Positions 23,258 through 33,595 of a stretch of DNA of 64,000 nucleotides are shown here, in pieces. Under the pieces are notes generated by a model, which did not search any database, was not told where the DNA came from, and saw nothing but the letters and a program-made list of their open reading frames with translations. Numbering within the stretch: position 1 is the stretch's first letter; each line of letters starts with the position of its first letter. Both the position numbers and the translations under genes were made by a program. The DNA comes from Cladorhizidae sp. MBARI D1340-BT2 (lineage: Eukaryota > Porifera > Demospongiae > Poecilosclerida > Cladorhizidae): contig JAQNBH010000006.1 in assembly GCA_028752905.1 (NCBI GenBank), positions 28,166,508-28,230,507 of the forward strand, given 5' to 3'.

Positions 23258-24062
23258 TACTATGCAGCATAAGGAAGGTGACCTTGCAAATCCTCAAACC
23301 ATGGTGATAGAAGACTATCCTGGACCTCTGCCGTGGTAATGTGGTATGGTGTGATCCTTCCCCTACTGTGTCTTCATTATTAATATTAGCCATAATTTGT
23401 CCCAGGATTACCATATCGACCTGTTCCCTGCTCAGTGATGCACATTGGTCTCTCACGTCTTGGTAGTGTTCTGCAGTAAACTGAGGAGCATGGTTTTCCT
23501 TTAAACATCACACAGCCACACCCCTTCAGCAATAATGCTGTAAGTTTGGGATCCTAATGGAATAATAGCCATGTTTATTATGCAGATGCCATGTGTTACA
23601 CCTACAATAAAGGGAAGTGCTGCTGGCTCAAGTGCTATTGATGAAGAAGGCTGTGGTAGTGATGATGGAGTCTGGGATGGGTGTCCGCTCAATGGTGAGA
23701 AGAGGTCCTCCTCAAGAGTGGAGAAGAGAGGTGGATCTTCATCACCACAGTCATCATCTTCTGAAGATTCTAAATTTCATTTTAATGTATTTTTTATAGT
23801 ATTAAGTATTATTTCGTATTATATCATGCTTTGAAAGTTACCATCAGATTCCATTACTTCATTGAACTCGTTGTCTTCAGGGCCTGTACAGTAAAATTCA
23901 ATGATCTATTGAGGGTGTAAATATTACCATACTTGGCCCATACAAGGTGAAGTAATCTGCTAATAGTTCATTGAGGGCGTGTTCGTCAGAGCTTCCTACC
24001 AGGTCTCGTCCTTCCCTGGCCCACCTGTTGAGAGTGCTGGCTACGTTCTGTGAACTGGACAT
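23258..24062 (-). CDS. Transposon gene, N-terminal exons (unrecognised family)
   Basis: Minus-strand model: exon 1 24062-23933 (ATG; reading MSSSQNVASTLNRWAREG), donor GTATGG, acceptor TGTACAG; exon 2 about 23883-23846; exon 3 from about 23775 to 23605, acidic and Ser/Pro-rich (SSEDDDCGDED); exon 4 from about 23510 to 23258 (EQVDMVILGQIMANI, and a Cys in GLRICKVTFLMLHSIG), ending at a GTAGGT donor. Phases join without stops. The acidic N-terminus followed by a motif-rich block resembles transposon genes I recall from marine invertebrates, but I cannot assign a catalytic family. The next exon expected in the family is present on the opposite strand. Confidence 0.65.
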
Positions 24063-24297
24063 CGCTACTAAATGATTGTAACCAAACTTAGCGCGCCTAA
24101 TGCGCGCGAAAAGAGCATAGCAACGCCTCCGTTCACGAACGGTATGTATCGACCTATCTTACAGTAAAGGCTTATTTCTCCTTCTAGAAATAGCGCCTGG
24201 GCTTATGACTGCCACTGGTTTATATATAAAGGATAGTTATAGCCATTGGCACAAACACCAAAAAATCGTCTTTAAAAAAAAAATTCATTAATGCTTT

Positions 24298-24687
24298 CCC
24301 CCGTTTAGGTGGGTTTTCGCAAATTCGGTCACATATATTGTGTGTTGAGCTCATCATTTGTGATATACAGAGGGAGGCCACTTAGTTACTTAACATGTCT
24401 GGCAATCAGATGCTTCAAGAAGCTCCTCCGTTGGAATTGCAGCCTATATTAAAGTCCTTTTTCCATTTTAATGAAAAATGGGAAAATTTGTGAGCACATG
24501 TGTCCAAAGGATATAGTACCATTCGCGTAATGAGGAACATCATCCAGCAGTTTCAATTAGCTCTTCAAACTCCTCCAATTAGCACTTCTCACAAATGAGC
24601 TCAACTACTTTACAATATATTATGGTTTAGTTACAGAGCAACCAAAATCTTATCTCTTTCAGAATTTTTTTTGTACTCGGACATCCC
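24298..24687 (-). repeat. Right terminal inverted repeat, interrupted
   Basis: The inner part (24298-24334) and outer part (24619-24687) together mirror the left TIR. Between them lies a MITE-like insertion at an AATAT site. Confidence 0.85.
24335..24618. mobile_element. MITE-like insertion inside the right TIR
   Basis: About 284 bp with imperfect terminal inverted repeats: ATATTGT, then GTTGAGCTCAT and TTTGTGA at the left end, with the reverse complement at 24588-24618. It is flanked by ATAT-like sequence, consistent with insertion at a TA-rich target. No ORF. Confidence 0.65.
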
Positions 24688-25470
24688 AGCAGGTGCAGGA
24701 ATCGATCAGAAAAGTATCAGGAGAGCAAACGAAAATGTGCAGAGGGTACTGGGTGTTCAGGATAGTGCGCAGAAAAGTGCCATTCGATCTTGTTATAATT
24801 ATTGGTACTTATTATAAAACGCAAAACTAAGAGTGCATTATACATTTTTGGAGCTCAAAATCTCTAAATTGCACATTGTAGCAATATGGTATATTATTTT
24901 CCAAATTCTTATATACTAAAATATAAACATGGTTTTTGGTGTAAGTCTTCAGCTAAAGATGCATATACCTTGAATGTGCTGCTTGTAGTTATGATTTCTA
25001 TGTATGATGTTTGTGTACTTATGTAGATATGTACTCCCCACAACTTATGGTATCAATACAAGTGTCCAGTCTCCAACAAAGCAACAGTGTTGATGTTCTA
25101 CCGAACAGCTACGGGTTCCATAGCCATCAATAATGCAAAACATGAGAATGAGCAGGAGCTTTTCTACGAAAACATCTCACTCACTATGTCTCCTGAAGAC
25201 ATACAATATAATTTGGAGAAGCATGTGGCAGATGTAAGAACAAAACTGACTGGCAAACATAAATATATGACATGGAATTGCTGACACTTTTTTGTAACAA
25301 AAAATGGGGGACAAATAGTTTAATGAAAATGTTTGATGCACTCCCCAAAAATCATGTTACAGATCCGTTTTATTTTGTAATCACATAGGTATATATTAGA
25401 AGATACGGTTGAAGAAGCTAAAGCGAAGCATAAAGCTTATTTCGATTCCAAGCCAAAAAGAGGCTAATAG
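24688..25470 (+). other. Exon-like fragments of unknown gene downstream of the TIR element
   Basis: Three plus-strand stretches have coding-like content: about 24688-24812 (AGAGIDQKSIRRANENVQRV, ending near a GTACTT donor), about 25030-25283 (CTPHNLWYQYKCPVSNKATV, then a helical region to a stop), and about 25391-25467 (ILEDTVEEAKAKHKAYF). They might be exons of one host or transposon gene interrupted by the TIR element at 21648. No domain is recognised and the splice model is not certain. Confidence 0.3.
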
Positions 25471-26214
25471 GTTTGTTTTTATGAATTAATGTGTACCTTT
25501 AATGTGTGCCTTTATATAAGCTGAATCAAATTGGAGTCCTACTGAGAAAAAATCGAAAGGCTAAGAATAATAAAATTTTCTGGATAGATGTATTTCCGAG
25601 TTTTGATAAATGTTAGAATGTCCTTGTCTGTTTTTTGTGATATATTTTTTATCTGTCGCTCGACCTTTACAGGATGGTTTTAATTTTATATTACTAACCT
25701 GTTGACTATCATAGGTGATTATGTCCTTAAAAGAGGAATGCAAGGAAGGTATCCATAAAAGGAGACAGGCTGGTCCATGACTAGTTCGGACCCTATGTAA
25801 TCGTCTATGTCTCACTCAAAGGACTCTGCACACTGCAGGATAACAACCAAAACATTATGAAGGTTAAAGTTAATGTCGGGCTCTTGAAGCCTTACTTAAC
25901 TAGATAGATGCCAGTTCAACATGAGATACCTTCATCCATCCTGTCACACAACACCAGTTCGAACAACCCTGGACCATCTGATGAGTTGAGTTATACAGCT
26001 TCCCTGGGAGTCCAGAGAAGAGGCAGTGCCTAATCATTAGACAGACTAAGAAAGATAGTCCAGTCCTCCCACCACCTGATAGAAACACACCTGTCTCTAG
26101 TGAGCCAACACCAGACTGTGTTGTACCAGTGTTACACAAGTTGTGCCTAGAATGCTAGGAAAACCCTTGCCTTGCAAACCATCTGTCCATTACAGAAAAT
26201 TCCCTGATGACTTT
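25471..26214. other. No recognised feature
   Basis: Mixed sequence with short ORFs in all frames. It precedes the peptidase gene. An upstream exon of that gene could be here but is not identifiable. Confidence 0.4.
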
Positions 26215-27022
26215 TAAAAAATTCTGCTGTCTGAAGCATGGCTAGAGGACACACACATAGATGAGGCGCATAGGCTCTACTTCGCAATCAGTTTCCAAAT
26301 ATGGGTGGCTTCCAGTCCATTGGGTATGTGGTACCAGGAAGTGGAGGCTCAATAACTTTAACTCCGTTCGGGATTATATCCAAATCATGAATACTGGTGG
26401 CCACTGGGTCTGTGTGTCCAGCATAGGAATGCCCAAGGGGACTGTGCGGGTGTATGACAGCCTCTATACAAGAACCAGTAAGAAATAACCTGAATGATAA
26501 TATTTTATATGCTATACTTAAAAAAAATTACACATTCTGATTAGGTGGATCAAGAATTAATTGTTGTCAATTTCCAACAACTTTTATGACATGCATTGGA
26601 AATTGAATAATGTCATTGGATCAAACAGTGTTGTTTTATTTTAATCCTCTCAATAAAAAAATTGGGCTCCTTGATAACTACAGCTGTGAGCTTAGAAATC
26701 TATACTCTATTTTTTACTTACATAGTATCTCAACTCAAGCATCACATTAAGAACCAGGGCCTTGCAAGAGTGTCAATTTCACCTAAATATGATTCACAGC
26801 TCAATATTAATGGCAAGATGCCAATGTATGGTACAACAATGAACCCACTAAAATAGGTACAGTACGTGTTACCATTCAATCAATTCTTGGAAATAAATAG
26901 TAGTTATACACTACAAACAATTAATAGTTGTTTCGTTTGTTTGTTCTTACTGTTGTTGGATCATTGCAGAACTGGATACACTAAAATGCCTGGCATGGAT
27001 GGAATTATATCAAGGAAGCCAC

Positions 27023-27549
27023 TGTCAGAAACCTTTCTGACTAATGAATACCAACCACAACCGCCTGTTCAACCACACAAGCAGAAAGTACATCAGGATA
27101 CACAACCACAAACCACACAGAATAGACATAGCCACTCGTTCTCACCAGTAGTCCTGGAAGACCTTCGAAAGTATTCTATAGATACAGCACGGACAACCGC
27201 AAGTATTCTGATTGGTCACCAGGAAAGGGAGTGTCCGGAAAAACAGCTCGGAATGATAAAAGACAGCTGAACAAACTAGAACATAGAGAAAAAGCCAGAT
27301 AGACTTATTTATAAGCTATACTGTGTGCATGCAGCCTGAGTATTCGAAAGTGCATATATATTCGTTGTTGTAAGAACCACTTTGTGTATGAACATATCAA
27401 TACTCGGGGAAGGGAGGCTGCTAGGATTTAGCAGTAGGTCTACAATTGGATTGTGGGCGTCAATCAGTGTGATTCTGAGACTTAGGTTACTTGGTGTCTG
27501 GATAGACAAAGTAGGACCTAGGTGGAGCTTAGGAGAGATTCACATGACA
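27023..27549 (+). repeat. 5' LTR of the exonic Gypsy element
   Basis: 527 bp, starting TGTCAGAAACCTTTCTGAC (a short hairpin) and ending CACATGACA. Its last about 145 bp repeat at 29401-29516 with a handful of differences. The 134-codon ORF that overlaps its start (26866-27270) is a chance reading through exon and LTR. Confidence 0.9.
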
Positions 27550-27551
27550 AC

Positions 27552-27571
27552 TGGTGGCAGCGGTGGGATTC
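27552..27571 (+). promoter_or_regulatory. Primer-binding site, tRNA-Leu
   Basis: TGGTGGCAGCGGTGGGATTC lies two bases after the LTR. All 20 bases are complementary to the 3' end plus CCA of animal tRNA-Leu(AAG), as recalled. Confidence 0.82.
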
Positions 27572-27748
27572 TCTTAGTGAAAGGGAATCCTAGAAATGTG
27601 AATTTGTTCTGTTGTATCTATATTTTTCCCCCCTTCTAAGAGAGTTGTGTAACAGCTAGACAGGGACAACTCAGGTGATCACTACCTTGGAGTTTGAAAA
27701 CCAGACCCTCTACTCGAGCTAGGTTGTTAGTTCTATTAATTTCTCGTT

Positions 27749-29440
27749 TTGTCGTTCGATCGTTTGGGGAGACACGGTTCGAGACCGACATTTAAGATGA
27801 CAGATGAGTCGAGAGAACATCATACCCGTACTACCCACTCAAATGAGACCCCTGAGCTTCCACGTCTGACTGGTCCCCACCACCAAGAGAGAAACATGGA
27901 CACCTCAGCCGTAATTTCAGACGTGTTGACCCAAACGATACTGATGGACCAGCAGAGAGCAGAGAGGGAAGAGAGGAGAGCGGCCGAACAGCACACACGT
28001 TTATGTGAACTGTTGAGAGAAACAGGGAGAGCGGAGAGAGCGATACCAACGGTTCCAAAGCCTAAACTTGTTCTACAAAAGTTCCAGGAGGGCTCTGATG
28101 ACATGGGGGCTTTCCTGGATATCTTTGAGGTAACGGCAAGAGCAGGGGAGTGGCCATGAGAAAAGTGGGCTCTGTATCTCAGAGGAGCACTCACAGGAGC
28201 GGGAATGATGGCGGTTTCACGATTGACAGCGGACCAGCAAGAAGATTACGTCGAAGTAAAAGAGACGTTGCTGGCCCAGTATCAAATCTCCACCGAGACC
28301 TACCAGAGGAAGGTGTTCGATCAGTCGTTGGATCTCAACAACCCAGATACTTGGTTGAGTTCATACCATCAGTGGTTCGATCAATGGCTACAGTCCAACC
28401 CCAGGAATACACGGAATGCTGTGCTAATTGAGTTGACTCTGGGTAAACTCCCTAGGTGGCTCGAATACCAGATGAGAAACCTGGATTATGATACTCATGA
28501 GGAGTTATGTGAGTCGATTGTGAGACACCTAGCAAACCAATCATACACAAGCAGAGATACAGGAGGGCAGCCAACTCGTCAGGTGGGGGCGGATCGACCT
28601 ACAGGAGGGCAGCCGACTCGTCAAGTGGGGGCGTATCGACCTACAGGAGGGCAGCCAACACGTCAGGTGGGGGTATTCCCGGAACAACCTTCAACGAGAA
28701 GGAGGGAGGAAAACAATTACAAACAGAGATGGAACCAAGGGGGTGGGGCATACGTGTACTCGCCAGCCAAAGACCCCTCTGATGTAAGATGTTTTCGGTG
28801 CAATCAATTGGGACACATGAAGCGTGACTGCCGAGTAAAATTCGAGAATGCCCAAATTGGTTGTGAGCTGAACCAAAGAACGTCGGATAATCAGTGGACC
28901 AGAGAGGCCCAGCTGAATGGACGAAAGATTCAGGCGTGGCTAGACACGGGATGTACCAAGTCGTTAGTACATGCCCGTTGCATGCCAAAGGACAGGAGAC
29001 TGGGGTGGAGCCTTCCATACACCACCGCCAGTGCGACCAAGACATGGTTCCCTGCAGCTGAGGTGACCTTGAACTTAGGGGGGAAGGAATATCAGCTGAC
29101 TCTGGGTGTGTCACCCCATTTACCAGTGGATATGCTGGTGAGGCAAGATGTTCCGGATCTGAAAGAGCTTCTAATGCAGGAATCAGATAGTGCTGGGAAA
29201 GGGGAACTGAACCAAGCTATGGTAACGACCAGAGCCCAGGAGCATGAGAAAGTCATGGAGGATGAGCAATCCAAAACCCAACAAGAGAACGAGAGGGTTA
29301 TGCTCACTGACCCCGAGGTCAGTGAGAAAGACGAATTAGAATCAAACTTCGAGACTCCGTTTGAGTTAGAAGATGATGTATTCAAAGCCATTTTTTTAGC
29401 AGGTGGTCTACAATTGGATTGTGGGCGTCAATCAGTGTGA
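27749..29440 (+). pseudogene. gag: Gag-protease of the exonic Gypsy element, one in-frame stop
   Basis: Open from 27749 (or the Met at 27797) to 29440 except for a single TGA at 28157-28159. The frame is the same on both sides, so one substitution separates it from an intact gag-protease. Order: charged coiled-coil-like N-terminus (QQRAEREERRAAEQ), gag core (LQKFQEGSDDMGAFLDIFEV; later LGKLPRWLEYQ), three tandem 14-residue repeats (TGGQPTRQVG; about 28559-28680), zinc knuckle CFRCNQLGHMKRDC (about 28793-28834), protease active site LDTGCTKS (about 28940-28965). It ends inside LTR-derived sequence. Confidence 0.9.
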
Positions 29441-29516
29441 TTCAGAGACTTAGGTTACCTGGTGTCTGGATAGACAAAGTAGGACCTAGGTGGAGCTTAG
29501 GAGAGATTCACTGACA
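29401..29516 (+). repeat. Truncated 3' LTR of the exonic Gypsy element
   Basis: Matches the last part of 27023-27549, from GGTCTACAATTGGATTGTGG to the TGACA end, followed by the GCCAC target duplication. Its 5' portion is deleted. Confidence 0.9.
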
Positions 29517-29938
29517 GCCACCTGACCATACAGAAACCATACATGCATCAACAGGTTGGAGGCAATGCCTGTGGTTTGTTTGCCATTGCTGTAGCAACTG
29601 CATTATGCAATGGTGTGGACCCATCAACAATAACATTTGATCAAACAAAGATGCAGTCCCACCTGATGAGATCTTTCCAGACATATCATATCAAACTATT
29701 CCCTGTTCAAGGATGCCGACGGGAAGCCACAAGCAAGAAGCTCAAGACTGTTCTCAGGGAACCATTAATCTGTGTTTGCAGACAACCCCATGACTGTGCC
29801 CTCACAGTGGCACAGTGCAGTGAATGGTTTCACCAATCATGTACACAGATTACACCATCAGCCATCATCAACCAGGAGGAGGAGTGGAAACTCTGGCAGT
29901 TGTTTGGAGAGGGAATTAGGTGCCACTTAAATAATTAA

Positions 29939-30480
29939 GACTGAAACTGTTTGTTCTTGTTGGGATTTTTTTCTGGGTAATTATGAATGTCTCATTTTCA
30001 TGAAATAAACTGTCTTAGTTCTCCATATCTGTAAAATACTGGGAGATCCTACACTTTCTGGTGGTCTTCCTAGGATATCATGGTTGACCTGGAAATATGT
30101 TTATTGTTTAATACAAGTTTTCACAAGTGAAATTGTAGGATGGTGCTGAGGTACCAAATATATATGCTCTGACCCTGTCCTTCTATCACTCCATCATCCA
30201 GAGAAGCAAAACAAAAGAAAAATTGTTCATCTAATTGTGATTATAGTAAATGGCAAGTATTCTCACTTGTCATATTACTTCTCCCATGATGATAGATTTG
30301 TTGCTAAAAAAATCTATATCTATAGCTAGAGAGAAAAATTTAATATAAAATAAAAAAATTCTGAGAGAAATGAGGGTTGGCAAGTTACTTGCCATATTAG
30401 ATACTCCTCCCATGTTTTTACTGCAATTTATATATAGCTTGTGTATATATATACACACGCAACACATTCATATTCTGCTA
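29939..30480. other. Intergenic AT-rich sequence
   Basis: Follows the peptidase stop. AATAAA-like signals lie near 30003 (ATGAAATAAACTG), which could have served the peptidase gene. Nothing else seen. Confidence 0.45.
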
Positions 30481-30483
30481 TGA

Positions 30484-30703
30484 CAGGTGAGATTTATTTG
30501 GCAGGTGGGACTAATATGTCGGTGAGACAAATATGGCAGGTGTCTGCATGTGACTAATATGGCAGGTGAGACTAATATGTCAGGTGAGACTAATATGTCA
30601 GGTGAGACTAATACGGAATAGGAATATGGAATAGTTTACCTGACTGTCGCAGGACGACATTAAAACAAGACTTTTCCCAATGCATAACTAAGGATGTGGA
30701 GTG
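30484..30703 (+). repeat. GACTAATATG tandem motif cluster and a LINE 3' remnant
   Basis: Several copies of GGTGAGACTAATATGTCA and related words lie at 30500-30612 (same family as 17222 and 35560). They abut a plus-strand reading IWNSLPDCRRTTLKQDF near 30628-30700, which looks like the C-terminal end of a CR1-type LINE ORF2. Confidence 0.5.
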
Positions 30704-30747
30704 AACCCAGTAGTGAGTAACTAATTATGAATTGGAAGTGTTAATAA

Positions 30748-31047
30748 TGTGGTCTGCAGCTTAGTGTGTTTGTGTGTTATGTGTTTATGTTGGGCAAATG
30801 TCATAGGTCGATGTACGATTACAATGTATGGACAGAAACCAGAAGTGGGGGCTCCAGCCCAGTTAAGGGAGGAGTTGTTACTGCTCTGGGAGTTAGCCAT
30901 TGTACTGAGTCTTGTAAGTGTCCTATATTAAAGTTTCTCTACTTAACCTTGCTAGCCTAGTGTATAGCTTAAAGGTAGAGTGGTGGCAGCATACCAACAC
31001 TTAGTGGCTCAGAGTCTGTGGGTAATATCAGATTTGGTCCAATCACA
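30748..31047 (+). repeat. Candidate 5' LTR of the third Gypsy family
   Basis: The 3' end (…AATCACA at 31047) is fixed by the primer-binding-site-like sequence that follows. The start at TGTGGT (30748) is inferred from TGTG...CACA ends and no target duplication was confirmed. The final about 40 bp recur inverted at 32412-32442. Confidence 0.5.
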
Positions 31048-31049
31048 AC

Positions 31050-31067
31050 TTGTGACAGTGGTGGGAT
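31050..31067 (+). promoter_or_regulatory. Primer-binding-site-like sequence
   Basis: TTGTGACAGTGGTGGGAT follows the LTR end by two bases. It resembles the tRNA-Leu-type PBS of the other elements with several substitutions. Confidence 0.5.
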
Positions 31068-31110
31068 TTTTTTTAACTAGAGAGATAGCTACTCTCCTTG
31101 ACAAGAAGAA

Positions 31111-32340
31111 TGGATACCAGAAGTAAGGCAAAGGACACTAGAGAAGGAGAAAGGCGGAGAACTTCACCGCTAATGGACCCAAAGATATTGGGGAAAGAGT
31201 GACAATGTCTGATATGCTCCGAATGTTTAAACTCCAGTCAGAGAAACAAAATGAAGACGAGAAAAGACGGGCGACCGAACGAGCGGAAGCCGAGGAGAAA
31301 AGAGAACAGAGATGGGAAAGATTGCTAATGACAGTGATGAGCGGAGGGGGCACTGGCAGGATAGAAGAATTTGACTCTGTACCTCCCCCCAGCCAATTCA
31401 AAGCACCCCGGTTCAGAGAAATGAAGGAAGATGAAGATGCCCTGGATTATTTCAACGTTTTAGAGAGCCATATGGCTGCATACAAGGTCCTCAAGAAGGA
31501 TTGGATGAGATATTTGGCTCCGGAGTTCCGACCGGATGCCAACAGAGTATATCTGGCAATGCAGACGGATGTAAAGGAAGACTATGATCAGGTCAAACTA
31601 GCACTTTTGCGACTCTACTGTGTGACCAGAAAAGCTTACCGACAAAGATTGGACAATCTCAAATGGAAACAAGACGAAGGATGGGAGGCTCTGATGGGTT
31701 GTGCTATCCAATTCATCACACGATGGACAGAAGGCTGCAAAACAATCCAGCAGGTAAATGATTTGTGTGTTACATGATACTGTAATGAAGCTTATGCCTA
31801 GATAAGTAGCACAGTTTGTGTCTGACAAGAAACCCAGCACTGCAGCTGAGGCTGGAGGATTGGCAGATGATTACCTGGCAGATAGGGGTTGGACCCATGT
31901 TGACCAGTCGATTTTGGATCGACTCCACCACCAGATATTCCGGAAGGGAGACAGGCATAGGCAACCAGCAGATAGAACATGAGGCAGCTTGAATGAGGAA
32001 GAGGCAAGAACAAGGAGCACACACACACAAGGGAGCAATACAGATGATCACAAGCTGTACAAGCCGAAGGCAGATGGATCCTACAGACCCAAATGCTTCA
32101 AATGTGGGAAGCCAGTTTATTTTGCACCGGAATGCTATAGTACCAAGCCCAAAAGTTTCAAGAAGAGGTACGATAATGTGAACTTGTCCAAGCCACTGAC
32201 GCCCAAGGAAGAAGTGTCTCTGGTCAAGACGGAGATCAGTGGACGCTCTACAGTGGAAGGCACAGTAGGAGGGGTGAGATGTATAGACATTTGATTAGAT
32301 TACTGATGAAGGGCAGATGGTGGTGAGGTCGAGCTTGGTA
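31111..32340 (+). pseudogene. gag: Gag and start of protease, third Gypsy family
   Basis: The start codon at 31111 (MDTRSKAK) leads after a frameshift or stop near 31200 into the ORF 31199-31777. That ORF has a charged coiled-coil-like segment (KQNEDEKRRATERAEAEEKR) and a retrotransposon gag/capsid-like core (DALDYFNVLESHM). After a stop at 31777 the reading continues in pieces to a degenerate zinc knuckle CFKCGKPVYFAPEC (about 32095-32136), in which the His is replaced. A protease start (LVPKECYKDS) ends near 32355. The sequence then flips to inverted LTR/PBS DNA. Confidence 0.78.
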
Positions 32341-32356
32341 CCCAAGGAGTGCTACA

Positions 32357-32442
32357 AGGATAGTAGCTATCTCTATAGTTCAAAAAAATCCCTCCGCTGC
32401 TACCAGTTGTGGCAGGACCAAATCTAATATTACCCACAGACC
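32357..32442 (-). repeat. Inverted copy of LTR end, PBS and leader
   Basis: Reverse complement of about 31018-31095: minus-strand ACCACAAC-type LTR end, PBS TGGTAGCAGCGGAGGGAT, then leader with GATAGCTACT. It lies between plus-strand gag and minus-strand pol, so the element is rearranged head to head. Confidence 0.82.
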
Positions 32443-33590
32443 ATTGCCTTTAACGTAGAGTTGAATCATTCAACCATCCCGTCTGTGGGTGGGTGGTAAG
32501 GAGTGGTTTCGATTGACTTCAACCCCAAGAAGTTATACAACTCTTTCAGCAGCTTGCTGACAAAGTTTGTGCCGCAGACCATCAGGATCTCGTCTGGCAC
32601 ATCAGTCCATGTAAACATTTGTGTTAGCTTCTCTGCAATAATGGTAATTTCTGTTGTCCGTATGCAAATGACTCAGGCCATCTAGTGGAATAATCTATCA
32701 CTACTAGCACAAAATGGTTGCCATCTGTTGTCGTTGGGAGTGGCCCTGTCAAATCCATCGCTATTCGGAGAATGGTTGCCTGATGATGGTAATGGTACAG
32801 GTGAAACTTTTCCGCCAGCTCTCTGACACTCTGGACATGCCTTGCATACCACCTCACATCATCATGAATTTGGGGCAGAAGAATTCATCAATTATTCTCT
32901 GTTCTGTTCTATCTCATCCTGGATGGCCTGGTCGGTGAGCTAGAGACAGTACCATGAACCTATACCTTTTAGGTAGGCACAATTGTGTTGCCTCGTCACC
33001 CAGGCGGTCTGTTGTATTCAAGTGATCCTCCACCAGAAACTCAGTGTCGTCATCACTCTGTGCCTTTACCCACATGGGTTTAAGCATCGGATCATGCCCT
33101 TGCTCTCATTGGAGTTCATTGGCATTGACATCTAGTGGATGGCCCTTCTGCCCCTCTATGTACGCTGCATTAGCCTGCCTCTTCTGGGACTTTGTAAGAC
33201 TTTTCTTCTCTGGCTCTTCATCAGATGACTCGTCGGTTGTGGTAGGGTCTGGTCCATCATCGGAGACTCCTTCGCATGATTCCTCATCATTGCTGTCAAC
33301 CTCCTCAGTGCTCTCCTCAGCTTCACACTCTCCCGACCATAAGCCTGCAGTTAAGTATTCCCTCCTGCTCTAGTCTGAGAACGAGTAGACACCAAATTGA
33401 CCAACTCATTATTCAACAACTGCTTACCCAAATCCCACAGTCCAGCCATGTCTGTGCCAAACAACACTTCATGTTTCAGTTCGTCTGCCACCAGCACCTC
33501 CAGCTCCTCTGTGCGGCCTCCTACAGTGATGTTGATCCATGCCAAGTGGTGAGTTCATGCTGTTCCCTGGTAATCTCTCACCTCCTTGGA
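32443..33590 (-). pseudogene. pol: Protease tail joined to integrase, third Gypsy family (RT/RNase H deleted)
   Basis: Minus strand: protease C-terminal half (AWINITVGGRTEELEVLVAD, near 33545-33485; then EVLFGTDM), an acidic linker (33330-33180), then integrase. The zinc-domain end reads WYARHVQSVREL, the catalytic core reads IAMDLTGPLPTTTDGNHFVL near 32775-32720, and further on come NFVSKLLKELYNFLG and a PYHPPTDG motif near 32490-32470. RT and RNase H are absent. Several stops occur. The core's second-Asp site reads VCGTNF, so it is altered. At 32443 it joins the LTR end. Confidence 0.8.
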
Positions 33591-33595
33591 CCTGC

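Larger units (their letters stand above)
21648..24687 (-). mobile_element. 3.04-kb TIR DNA transposon with a rearranged multi-exon gene
   Basis: Bounded by terminal inverted repeats of about 106 bp beginning GGGATGTCCGAGTACAAAAA (left 21648-21753; right 24298-24334 plus 24619-24687 in reverse complement). The right TIR is split by a 0.28 kb insertion. The interior has a minus-strand multi-exon gene (24062 downwards) of a family I recall as repetitive in marine invertebrate genomes but cannot name. I could not find a convincing target-site duplication, so the superfamily is open. Confidence 0.8.
27023..29516 (+). mobile_element. Internally deleted Gypsy element in the peptidase exon
   Basis: Target duplication GCCAC at 27018-27022 and 29517-29521. 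Contents: complete 5' LTR 27023-27549 (ends TGTCA and TGACA), two spacer bases, PBS at 27552, gag-protease (27749-29440), then a direct join to the 3' part of the 3' LTR (about 29401-29516). The pol region beyond protease and the 5' part of the 3' LTR are deleted. The reading frame was therefore carried into LTR sequence (tail LQLDCGRQSV). It is related to the element at 61812 but has a different LTR. Confidence 0.92.
26215..29938 (+). pseudogene. C48/Ulp1-like cysteine peptidase gene with C-terminal zinc finger, interrupted by a Gypsy element
   Basis: Family: Ulp1/SENP-type (C48) peptidases, many of them transposon-linked. Segment 26215-26476 gives AWLEDTHIDEA, then after a frameshift LRNQFPNMGGFQSIGYV, then after another shift GGHWVCVS (catalytic His) and VRVYDSLYT (catalytic Asp). 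A donor GTAAGA at 26477 and an acceptor TCATTGCAG ending at 26969 bound a 0.5 kb intron. The next exon begins at 26970 (LDTLKCLAWMELYQGS), is split at 27022 by the retrotransposon, and resumes at 29522 (TIQKPYMHQQVGGNACGLF), giving the catalytic Gln and Cys. A PHD/RING-like cluster follows (ICVC near 29770; QCSEWFHQSC near 29815-29845), then a stop at 29936. The frameshifts and the insertion make it a pseudogene. Confidence 0.82.

Noticed and set aside
26866..27270. 134-codon ORF upstream of the exonic Gypsy element
   Set aside because: The target duplication shows the LTR starts at 27023; the ORF is exon and intron sequence running by chance into the LTR.
28641..29114. 157-codon minus-strand ORF
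   Set aside because: Antisense of the gag-protease frame, which has clear zinc-knuckle and protease motifs.
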